The notes beneath the pieces were generated by a model that did not search any database, had not been told where the DNA came from, and saw only the letters and a program-made list of their open reading frames with translations. 64,000 bases of DNA from Streptomyces prunicolor NBRC 13075. Lineage in GTDB: Bacteria; Actinomycetota; Actinomycetes; Streptomycetales; Streptomycetaceae. The stretch is from assembly GCF_000367365.1 (NCBI RefSeq), contig NZ_BARF01000085.1:1-64000 (forward strand), in the 5' to 3' direction. Of the stretch, positions 53,323 to 60,496 are shown in pieces. Numbering within the stretch: the first letter of the stretch is position 1; each line of letters begins with the position of its first letter. The translations under genes were made by a program, and so were the position numbers.

Positions 53323-55617
53323 TCAGCCCTGTACCCGGAAGCGTGCCGTCAGGTGGTGCCGGTGTCGTGAACTGGGGCCGACGCGCAGTTCGAACTCGCC
53401 CGGTTCGACGACTCGTCGGTTGTCGGCGCCGACGAGGGAGCAGCGGGCGGCGGGGATCTCGATGGCGATGTCGGCGCTCTCGCCCGGGGCGATCTCGGCC
53501 TGGACGAACGCCTTCAGTTCCTGTTCGGCCCAGGTGACGCTGGTGGTCAGGTCGCTGACGTACGCCTGGACGGTCTCCCGGGCGGGACGGTCGCCGGTGT
53601 TGGTGAGGCGTACGGTCGCGTGGACCGTGCCGTCGACCGGCACATCCTGCTCCCGCAGGGTGAGCGCGGAGTAGGTGACCGTGGTGTAGCTGAGGCCCTC
53701 GCCGAACGCGAACAGCGGATCCTGGGTGAGGTCGGCATAGCGGGTGCCGTGCTGGCCGCGTACCTGGTTGTAGTAGACGGGTTGCTGTCCGACGTGGCGG
53801 GCGAAGGAGATCGGCAGCCGGCCGCTGGGTTCGACGAGTCCGAGGAGGAGTTCGGCGATGGCGCGGCCCCCGCGCATGCCCGGGTTGAACGCCTCGATGA
53901 GCGCCGCCGCGTTGAGCGCGGAGTCGGGGAGAGTGCTGGGCTTGGACTGGACGAGGACGACGGTCATGGGCGTGCCGGTGGCGGCGATCGCGTCGAGGAG
54001 GGCGATCTGGCCGCCGTACAGGTCCAGGGTCGCGGTCGAACAGCCCTCGCCGGTGAGGGCGAGGGTGTCGCCGACCACGACCACCGCGTGGTCGGCCGCC
54101 CGGGCGGTGGCCACGGCTTCCCGCAGCTGGGTCTCATCGACCGGTGCGGAGCTGAAGACGGGCGGCTTCGGCTGACCGTCGGGCCAGTTGGGGCCGGTGG
54201 GGTCGGGGACGAGGACCTCGATGTCGGCTCCCCGGGCGTGGGTGACCGTCCAGTCGGCGGGGGCGACGGCACGCACCCCGTCGAGCACGGTCTCCACCAG
54301 CTCGCGGGGATGTCCGTCCGGCATCCAGTCGACCTGGCCGGAAGCCCCGGCCCAGTCGCCCAACATGGCGTGCGGGTCATGGGAGTTGGGGCCGATGACG
54401 GCGATGGTGCGGGGCGGGCCCGCACTGACGGCGCAGCCGTGTCCGTCGTCGGTCAGCCCGCCCTCGAAGGGAAGGGTTCCGTCGTTGCGCAGCAGGACCA
54501 GCGAGCGGCGCGCGGTCTCCAGGTTGAGGTCGGCGTGCTCGCGGCAGCCGATGACCGCGCTCTGCCGTTCGGGGTCGGGGGCGCGGGGGTCCTCGAAGAG
54601 GCCGAGCTCAAACTTGAGGCGCAGGACCCGTCGTACGGTCTCGTCGATCAGCTTCTCGTCGGTCAGGCCGCGGGCGACCGCCGTCTGGGCCGCATCGAAG
54701 AACTCCGGGGTGGTCATGACGAGGTCGTTGCCGGCGTCGACGGCGCGGACGGCCGCCTCGACGTCGTCGGCGCACACCTTCTGCTCCCAGACCATCCGGC
54801 CGACGTTGTCCCAGTCGGTCACCAGGGTTCCGGTGAAGCCCCATTCACCCTTGAGAACGTCCTTGAGCAGCCACTTGCCGGCGGTGATCGGCACGCCGTC
54901 GATGGACTGGTAGCCGAGCATGAAGGTGCGGCAGCCGGCCCGGGCCGCTCGTTCGAAGGGCGGCAGGAACCAGGACCGGAGCTTGCGCGGGGTCAGGTCG
55001 GCCTCGCTCGCGTCCCGTCCGCCCTGGGTCTCGGAGTAACCGGCGAAGTGCTTGGCGCAGGCGAGGACCGCCGTGGGGTCGGCCAAGCCGTCGCCCTGGT
55101 AGCCGGCCACCATCGCGGCCCCCAACTCGCCGATGAGGTACGGGTCTTCGCCGAAGGTCTCGTTCACCCTGCCCCAGCGCAGGTCGCGGGTGACGCACAG
55201 CACCGGGGAGAACGTCCAGTGGATGCCGGTCGCGGAGACCTCGGTCGCGGTGGCCCGGGCGGCTCGCTCAAGCAGCGCGGGGTCCCAGGTGCAGGCCATG
55301 GCGAGCTGGGTGGGGAAGATCGTGGCGCCGGGCCAGAAGGAGTGGCCGTGGATGCAGTCGTCGGCGGTGAGCAGCGGGATGCCGAGGCGGGTTTGCCGGG
55401 CCAGCGCGATGGCCTCGTGCATCCGCTGGGGCGAGGCGTGCAGGATCGACCCGGCCAGCTTGGCCGAGACGATGTCCAACAGATCGCCGCGGGCGTCGAG
55501 TTGCAGCAACTGCCCGACCTTCTCCGGCAGGGTCATCCGGGCCAGCAGGTCATCGACCCTGACGTCCAGGGACCCCTTCGGATCCAGGTAGGCCGCCGTA
55601 CGAACCGAGTGCTCCAA
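53323..55617 (-). CDS. GH3-family beta-glycosidase
   Basis: 764 residues from a TTG at 55617 with GGAG six bases upstream; TTG 55629 is an alternative, and longer readings overlap the integrase remnant. The N-terminal barrel has 'LARMTLPEKVGQLLQLDARGDLLD', 'FSPVLCVTRDLRWGRVNETFGEDPYLIGELGAAMV', 'ACAKHFAGYSETQGGRDAS' and the nucleophile Asp in 'GTLVTDWDNVGRM'. A C-terminal sandwich and fibronectin type III domain follow ('VRLTNTGDRPARETVQAYVSD'). No signal peptide, so it probably acts in the cytosol on imported beta-glucosides or xylosides. Confidence 0.92.
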   Translation of the reverse strand: MEHSVRTAAYLDPKGSLDVRVDDLLARMTLPEKVGQLLQLDARGDLLDIVSAKLAGSILHASPQRMHEAIALARQTRLGIPLLTADDCIHGHSFWPGATIFPTQLAMACTWDPALLERAARATATEVSATGIHWTFSPVLCVTRDLRWGRVNETFGEDPYLIGELGAAMVAGYQGDGLADPTAVLACAKHFAGYSETQGGRDASEADLTPRKLRSWFLPPFERAARAGCRTFMLGYQSIDGVPITAGKWLLKDVLKGEWGFTGTLVTDWDNVGRMVWEQKVCADDVEAAVRAVDAGNDLVMTTPEFFDAAQTAVARGLTDEKLIDETVRRVLRLKFELGLFEDPRAPDPERQSAVIGCREHADLNLETARRSLVLLRNDGTLPFEGGLTDDGHGCAVSAGPPRTIAVIGPNSHDPHAMLGDWAGASGQVDWMPDGHPRELVETVLDGVRAVAPADWTVTHARGADIEVLVPDPTGPNWPDGQPKPPVFSSAPVDETQLREAVATARAADHAVVVVGDTLALTGEGCSTATLDLYGGQIALLDAIAATGTPMTVVLVQSKPSTLPDSALNAAALIEAFNPGMRGGRAIAELLLGLVEPSGRLPISFARHVGQQPVYYNQVRGQHGTRYADLTQDPLFAFGEGLSYTTVTYSALTLREQDVPVDGTVHATVRLTNTGDRPARETVQAYVSDLTTSVTWAEQELKAFVQAEIAPGESADIAIEIPAARCSLVGADNRRVVEPGEFELRVGPSSRHRHHLTARFRVQG

Positions 55618-55638
55618 AACGAACTCCAAGGAAAGTCG

Positions 55639-55731
55639 ATGCCGGTGAGGGTCTGCCAGGTGGACGGCCGTTCGAGCCCGACCACCACTCTGGACCACTA
55701 CGCCCACTTCGTGCCGGGGGCCAGAAGACGC
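55639..55731 (+). pseudogene. Tyrosine recombinase (integrase) C-terminal remnant
   Basis: A short frame opening with ATG reads '...GRSSPTTTLDHYAHFVPGARR', which matches the last strand of phage-type integrases ('LGHSSPTTTLDHYAHFVPGA') including the nucleophile tyrosine in 'DHYAH'. The catalytic box, core and N-terminal domain are absent on either side. It is a scar of an old integration or of a larger gene, lying between the GH3 gene and the TetR gene. Confidence 0.75.
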
Positions 55732-55879
55732 GGGCCCCCACCCGCAGGTGGTGCGGCTCAACCCCGGGAGACGGGCTTGTCACCCACCCGCACGGCTCAC
55801 TGCGCCGACCTGCACGGCTTTCTGCGCCCACCTGTACGGCTGGCCGCGCCGGCAGGCCCCCGCACACGCCGTATATCCG

Positions 55880-55896
55880 ATGACATTGAGTGTCAT
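55880..55896. promoter_or_regulatory. Palindromic operator, copy 1 (TetR autoregulation)
   Basis: ATGACA-TTGAG-TGTCAT is a 17-bp inverted repeat eight bases before the TetR ATG (55904). It has the same half-sites and spacing as copies 2 and 3 in the promoter of the downstream dehydrogenase operon. Confidence 0.85.
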
Positions 55897-55903
55897 CACT
55901 AGG

Positions 55904-56488
55904 ATGAGCGGCATGGGTCGATGGATGCCGGACGCAGCGGGCCGACTGTCGCGGGCCGCGCTCGAGCTGTACGAGGAGCGCGGCTTCGAGGACACCATGG
56001 TCGCCGAGATCGCCGAGCGGGCCGGTCTGACCAAGCGGACGTTCTTCCGTCACTTCCCCGACAAGCGCGAGGTGCTGTTCCCGCTCTCGGCCCGGATTCA
56101 CGAGGTGATCGTCGACGCCATGGCCGCCGCGCCGGCCGATCGCTCGCCGCTCGCCGTCGTCATGGAGGGGTACGACGCCGCCGTGGACATGGTGAACAAG
56201 GGCCACGCGCAGGCCCGGCGTCGCCGAGCCGTCATCATGGCCAACCCGGAGCTTCTGGAACGACAGCTGACCAAGTTCGCCGCGACCAGTGCGGCCGTGA
56301 CCGAGGCGTTGTGCGAGCGCGGGGTCGCGCGGCGGGTCGCCTTCCTGACCGCCGCCGCGGGTGCCGCCGCGTGGAGGGACGCGCGCGAATGCTGGATCGA
56401 GGGTCCGGAGACACAGGACCTGCACGCCCTGCTGCGTGAATCCGTGGCGGAGCTCAGGTCCGCGGTGGCGGCCCCGCTCGCGCGGTAA
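55904..56488 (+). CDS. TetR-family regulator of the molybdenum hydroxylase operon
   Basis: 194 residues from the ATG at 55904; ATG 55913 and 55922 are also possible. The HTH is 'RLSRAALELYEERGFEDTMVAEIAERAGLTKRTFFRHFPDKREVLFPLSARIHEVIVDAMA', and the rest is a helical ligand domain ('AVVMEGYDAAVDMVNKGHAQARRRRAVIMANPELLERQLTKFAATSAAVTEALCERG'). Its own start is covered by a 17-bp palindrome, and two more copies lie in the promoter of the operon that follows, so it very probably represses both itself and the aldehyde/xanthine dehydrogenase-like genes. The inducer is probably a substrate of that enzyme. Confidence 0.9.
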   Translation: MSGMGRWMPDAAGRLSRAALELYEERGFEDTMVAEIAERAGLTKRTFFRHFPDKREVLFPLSARIHEVIVDAMAAAPADRSPLAVVMEGYDAAVDMVNKGHAQARRRRAVIMANPELLERQLTKFAATSAAVTEALCERGVARRVAFLTAAAGAAAWRDARECWIEGPETQDLHALLRESVAELRSAVAAPLAR

Positions 56489-56563
56489 GCCGCAGCCACA
56501 GCAACAGTCGCAGCCGTCAGCCACAGCAACAGCCGCAGTCGTAAGCCGCAGCCACAGATGCAG
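56486..56563. repeat. Imperfect tandem repeat after the TetR stop codon
   Basis: Copies of 'GCAGCCACAGCAACAG' and 'TAAGCCGCAGCCACAG' follow the TAA of the TetR gene in an irregular array of about 78 bases. It is non-coding and ends before the operators of the next gene. Confidence 0.7.
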
Positions 56564-56604
56564 GCCAGGCACAGCCAGGCCTCTGCTCACCGCTCTCGTC
56601 ATCC

Positions 56605-56621
56605 ATGACACCTGGTGTCAT
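56605..56621. promoter_or_regulatory. Palindromic operator, copy 2
   Basis: ATGACA-CCTGG-TGTCAT, a 17-bp inverted repeat in the promoter of the downstream operon, 81 bases before the start chosen for the 2Fe-2S gene. It lies 27 bp (centre to centre) from copy 3. Confidence 0.9.
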
Positions 56622-56631
56622 CACTGTTACG

Positions 56632-56648
56632 ATGACACCGGGTGTCAT
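56632..56648. promoter_or_regulatory. Palindromic operator, copy 3
   Basis: ATGACA-CCGGG-TGTCAT, a 17-bp inverted repeat tandem to copy 2 and 38 bases before the 2Fe-2S gene start. Two tandem sites suggest strong or cooperative control of the operon. Confidence 0.9.
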
Positions 56649-56685
56649 CACATGCCACGGGTTCGACCGAGAGGGTGCATCGCGC

Positions 56686-57291
56686 ATGCCGGAAACGTTC
56701 GACGAGGCAACCACGCTCAAGCGACGAACCTTCGTCGCGGCGTCGACAGCGGTGGCCGGCCTCCCTCTGCTGACCTCGGATCGCCTGCCCGCATCGGCAT
56801 CCACGCCCACGCCGGCCGACCAGCTCTCCACCGTCCGTCTGACGGTCAACGGCGAGCAGCGCACCGCCCAGGTCGACAACCGCACCTCACTCCTCGACCT
56901 CCTCCGCGAGCACCTGGACCTCCCCGGCACGAAGAAGGGCTGCGACCAGGGCGCCTGCGGAGCCTGCACGGTGCTCGTGGACGACCGGAGGGTGAACTCC
57001 TGTCTCATCCTCGCCGTGATGGCACAGGACGCGAACGTCACCACGATCGAAGGGCTCGCCCGAGGCCGTGGCGAGCAACTGCACCCGCTGCAACAGGCGT
57101 TCATCGACCACGACGGTCTCCAGTGCGGCTACTGCACGCCGGGGCAGGTCATGTCGGGCGTCGCCTGTATCGCCGAGGGCCACACCGGCTCCCGGGCGGA
57201 GATCCGCGAGTGGATGAGCGGCAACCTGTGCCGGTGCGGGGCGTACACGAACATCGTCTCCGCCATCGAGCAGACGGCCAAGGAGGCGTGA
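56686..57291 (+). CDS. PaoA-like 2Fe-2S subunit with Tat signal
   Basis: 201 residues from the ATG at 56686; earlier in-frame starts lie inside the operators. The N-terminus 'TTLKRRTFVAASTAVAGLPLL' is a twin-arginine signal. Two 2Fe-2S clusters follow: 'CDQGACGACTVLVDDRRVNSC' (Cys about 92-112) and 'CGYCTPG', 'CRCGAY' (about 152-188). It matches E. coli PaoA (YagT) rather than the cytosolic CoxS type used at 13.1 kb. It carries electrons from the molybdenum subunit to FAD and should pull the whole complex through the Tat system. GAGAGGG precedes the ATG. Confidence 0.92.
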   Translation: MPETFDEATTLKRRTFVAASTAVAGLPLLTSDRLPASASTPTPADQLSTVRLTVNGEQRTAQVDNRTSLLDLLREHLDLPGTKKGCDQGACGACTVLVDDRRVNSCLILAVMAQDANVTTIEGLARGRGEQLHPLQQAFIDHDGLQCGYCTPGQVMSGVACIAEGHTGSRAEIREWMSGNLCRCGAYTNIVSAIEQTAKEA

Positions 57292-57295
57292 GCGC

Positions 57296-58270
57296 GTGCA
57301 CCCCTTCGCCTTCAGCCGGGTCTCCACCACCGCCGCCGCGCTCAACGCCGGTGCCGGCAACGGCCGTTACATCGCCGGCGGGACCACCCTGGTCGACCTC
57401 ATGAGGGAGACCGTCGAGCGCCCCGCGCACGTGGTCGACATCAACGCGCTGCCGTACAAGGACATCACCGTCACCCGACAGGGGCTGCGCGTCGGTTCCC
57501 TGGTCCGGATGAGCGAGCTCGCCGCGCATCCGGAGGTGCGCGTCACCTACCCCGTCCTCTCGCAGGCCCTCGAACTCGGTGCCTCGGCCCAGTTGCGCAA
57601 CATGGCCTCCATCGGGGGCAACATCATGCAGCGGCCCCGCTGTCCGTACTTCCGGGACGTCCACTCCGCGTGCAACCGCCGTGACCCGGGCTCGGGTTGC
57701 GACGCCCGGGGCGGTGACAACCGTATGCAGGCGATCCTGGGGGCGAGCACCCACTGCGTGGCAACTCACCCCTCCGACCTGGCAGTTGCCCTCGTGGCAC
57801 TGGACGCCGTGGTCGAGGTGCGAGGCCTCGACGGCCCTCGCTCCATCCCCGTCCAGGACTTCTTCCTCCGCCCCGGAGACACCCCGCAGAAGGAGCACTC
57901 GCTCAGGTCCGGCGAACTCATCACCTCCCTCACCGTCCCCGCCGGAGCGCACACCCGCCGCTCGGGCTATCTGAAGGTCCGCGACCGGCAGTCGTACGAG
58001 TTCGCCCTCGCGTCCGCGGCGGTGGCGCTGGACATCAGGGGCGGCGTGGTGCGGGGCGCCAGGGTGGCCGTCGGTGGTGTGGCGACCGTGCCGTGGCGGC
58101 TGCCCAAGGTGGAGGAGGCGCTCGTCGGCAGGCGGCCGGGGCGCCGGACGTGGACGGAGGCCGCGGCCCTCGCGGCCGAGGGTGCCGTACCGCTGTCCGA
58201 GAACGCCTTCAAGGTGAAGCTGGTCGAACGGACCGTGCGCCGCCAGCTCATGACGATCGGAGGACAGTGA
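57296..58270 (+). CDS. PaoB-like FAD- and 4Fe-4S-binding subunit
   Basis: 324 residues from a GTG five bases after the previous stop. The FAD domain has 'YIAGGTTLVDLMRETVERPAHVVDINAL' and 'SAQLRNMASIGGNIMQRPRCPYFRD'. Cysteines in 'RCPYFRDVHSACNRRDPGSGCDARGGDN' and 'HCVATHPSDLAVAL' match those that hold the extra [4Fe-4S] cluster in E. coli PaoB (YagS). The tail 'FKVKLVERTVRRQLM' is typical of the family. It receives electrons from the 2Fe-2S subunit. Its stop overlaps the start of the next gene (TGATG). Confidence 0.92.
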   Translation: MHPFAFSRVSTTAAALNAGAGNGRYIAGGTTLVDLMRETVERPAHVVDINALPYKDITVTRQGLRVGSLVRMSELAAHPEVRVTYPVLSQALELGASAQLRNMASIGGNIMQRPRCPYFRDVHSACNRRDPGSGCDARGGDNRMQAILGASTHCVATHPSDLAVALVALDAVVEVRGLDGPRSIPVQDFFLRPGDTPQKEHSLRSGELITSLTVPAGAHTRRSGYLKVRDRQSYEFALASAAVALDIRGGVVRGARVAVGGVATVPWRLPKVEEALVGRRPGRRTWTEAAALAAEGAVPLSENAFKVKLVERTVRRQLMTIGGQ

Positions 58271-60411
58271 TGGCGACGCCCGTCGTCGGGCAGCGGCTCT
58301 CCCGCGTGGACGCCCGCCGCAAGGTGACCGGCGCGGCCACCTACTCGGCCGAGCACCGCGTCGAGGGCCTGTTGTACGGCGTGATCGTCAACGGCACGGT
58401 GGCCCGCGGCACGGTGAGCCGGATCTCGGTGGACGCGGCGCTCGGCCACCCGGGCGTCCTGCACATCCTGACCGACTTCGGCAGCCTGCGACTTGCCCAC
58501 CCCGTCGATCGCATCGCCTTCTACGGCCAGCCCATCGCGGTCGTCGTCGCGGAGACCCTGGAGGCGGCGACCCACGGCGCCTCGCTGGTCGAAGCGACGT
58601 ACGAACAGCAGGCGGCGGTAACCGACTTGGACGCCCCCGGCATCCCCTCGCAGACACCCGCCGACGAGCCCGACTACAGCCGCGGCGACCCGGCGGGCGC
58701 GCTGGCCTCGGCACAGGTGAAGGTGGACCTGGAACTCACCAGCGCCCGCGAGAACCACAACCCCATCGAACTGCCCTCGACCATCGCCCGCTGGCAGGGC
58801 GGACAGCTGACGCTCTGGGACAAGACCCAGTGGTCACAGGGCGCCGCGCGCACGGTGGCCGGCGCGCTCGGCATCGCCGTCGGCGACGTACGCGTGCACA
58901 ACGAGTTCGTCGGTGGAGGCTTCGGCAGCGGCATCCAGACCTACGACCACGTCAGGCTGGCCGCGTTCGCCGCGCGAGAGGTGGGCAAGCCCGTGAAGGT
59001 GGTGCTGACGAGGCGTCAGTTCTATTACGGCGCCGGATTCCGGCCGGCCAGTCGGCACCGGATCGCCCTCGGCAGCAGCACGGCCGGGCGCGTCAACGCA
59101 CTCGCCTACGACGTCCGGATCGAGAACGCGCGCTACCAGTCCTACACGGACGGCCTGACCGACCTCCCGCAGTTCCTCTACGGCGTCCCCAACACCCGTA
59201 CCGCCTACCGGGTCACGCCCGTCGACGTCCACTCCCCGTGCTCCATGCGTGGCCCGGGCGTGGTGCTCGGCAACTTCGCCCTGGAAACCGCGATGGACCA
59301 GCTAGCGCACGAACTGGCCGTGGATCCGGTCGAGTTGAGGCTGCGCAACGAGCCGACCCAGGACGAGGTCAACCGAATCCCCTTTTCCACACGTAAGTTG
59401 CGCGAGTGCTACGAGACCGGCGCCCGTCGCTTCGGCTGGTCCCGGCGGCACGCCGAGCCCGGTTCGCGCACGGACGGCGACCTGCTCATCGGCATGGGGA
59501 TGGCCACCGCGAGCTATCACAACAACCGGCGCGACTGCAGCGCACGGGCCCGGATGCACGCCGACGGCACCGCCGAAGTCTTCGCGGCCTCCGCGGACAT
59601 GGGCCCCGGCACCACCACCTCGGTCATGCAGGTCGCCGCGGACGCCCTGGGGCTGCCCGCCTCGGCGGTCACCTTCCGGCTGGGCGACTCCAGCTACCCC
59701 ACCGCGCCCCTGCACGCGGCGGCCACCACCATGGCGAGCGTGGGCTCGGCCGCGCACACCACCTGCAACGCGCTGAGGGCGGAGTTCATCCGCAGGGCGG
59801 TGGCGGACCCCAACTCGCCTCTCCACGGCGCGAATCCGGCGGACGTGCGGGTGCGGGACGGCCGACTGGAGACATCCGGTGCCCGGGACAGCTACCGGGA
59901 CATCCTGCGCCGCGCCGGCCTGCCCAGCCTCGACATCACCGGCAACTGGGGCCCGGGCGACGCCGATTCGAAGATCTCCACGTACGGCTACGGAGCCGTC
60001 TTCGCCGAGGTCTCCGTCGACCCCCTGCTGGGCCTCGTGCGCGTACGGCGGATCTTCGCGGCGTACGACGTGGGGCGGGTGATCAGCCCCAAACTCGCCC
60101 ACAGCCAGGCCATCGGCGGCATGGTCGGCGGCATCGGCATGGCCCTCCTCGAAGGCACCGTCACCGACCACCGCGACGGCCGTATCGTCAACGCGAGCCT
60201 CGCCGACTATCTGGTGCCGGTGAACGCGGACGACCCCGACCTCGACGCCGCCTTCATCAACACCGAGGACCCGCAGGCCGATCCGATCGGGGTGAAGGGA
60301 CTCGGCGAGATCACCATCGTCGGGGTGGCGCCCGCCATCGGCAACGCGGTGTTCAACGCGACGGGCAAACGCCTGACGGACCTGCCGATCCGCCCTGAGG
60401 CGCTGCTCTGA
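58270..60411 (+). CDS. PaoC-like molybdopterin-binding subunit (aldehyde oxidoreductase type)
   Basis: 713 residues from the ATG at 58270, which overlaps the FAD gene's stop; GGAGG lies seven bases upstream. 'VVGQRLSRVDARRKVTGAATYSAEHRVEGLLYGVIVNGTVARG' begins the family, 'FVGGGFGSGIQTYDHVRLAAFAAREVGKPVKVVLTRRQFY' is a cofactor glycine loop, 'HSPCSMRGPGVVLGNFALETAMDQLA' lines the substrate site, and 'GVKGLGEITIVG' carries the catalytic Glu. The closest functional relatives are YagR/PaoC, which oxidise aromatic aldehydes in the periplasm. The substrate is not proven. No PaoD/XdhC chaperone follows. Confidence 0.93.
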   Translation: MATPVVGQRLSRVDARRKVTGAATYSAEHRVEGLLYGVIVNGTVARGTVSRISVDAALGHPGVLHILTDFGSLRLAHPVDRIAFYGQPIAVVVAETLEAATHGASLVEATYEQQAAVTDLDAPGIPSQTPADEPDYSRGDPAGALASAQVKVDLELTSARENHNPIELPSTIARWQGGQLTLWDKTQWSQGAARTVAGALGIAVGDVRVHNEFVGGGFGSGIQTYDHVRLAAFAAREVGKPVKVVLTRRQFYYGAGFRPASRHRIALGSSTAGRVNALAYDVRIENARYQSYTDGLTDLPQFLYGVPNTRTAYRVTPVDVHSPCSMRGPGVVLGNFALETAMDQLAHELAVDPVELRLRNEPTQDEVNRIPFSTRKLRECYETGARRFGWSRRHAEPGSRTDGDLLIGMGMATASYHNNRRDCSARARMHADGTAEVFAASADMGPGTTTSVMQVAADALGLPASAVTFRLGDSSYPTAPLHAAATTMASVGSAAHTTCNALRAEFIRRAVADPNSPLHGANPADVRVRDGRLETSGARDSYRDILRRAGLPSLDITGNWGPGDADSKISTYGYGAVFAEVSVDPLLGLVRVRRIFAAYDVGRVISPKLAHSQAIGGMVGGIGMALLEGTVTDHRDGRIVNASLADYLVPVNADDPDLDAAFINTEDPQADPIGVKGLGEITIVGVAPAIGNAVFNATGKRLTDLPIRPEALL

Positions 60412-60496
60412 CCCGGTCACCGCGGGCCTGACACGACCGGACGTCGCGCCTGCGGACCTGGACCGAAGAGACGGGACGCGTCTTCGCCAAGGGCCT

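Noticed and set aside
55618..55761. Extension of the GH3 frame to the ATG at 55761
   Set aside because: It overlaps the integrase remnant on the other strand and adds no conserved residues; TTG starts near 55617 fit family length.
56605..56685. Earlier start for the PaoA-like gene at 56605
   Set aside because: It would translate the operator palindromes; the ATG at 56686 begins a normal twin-arginine signal.
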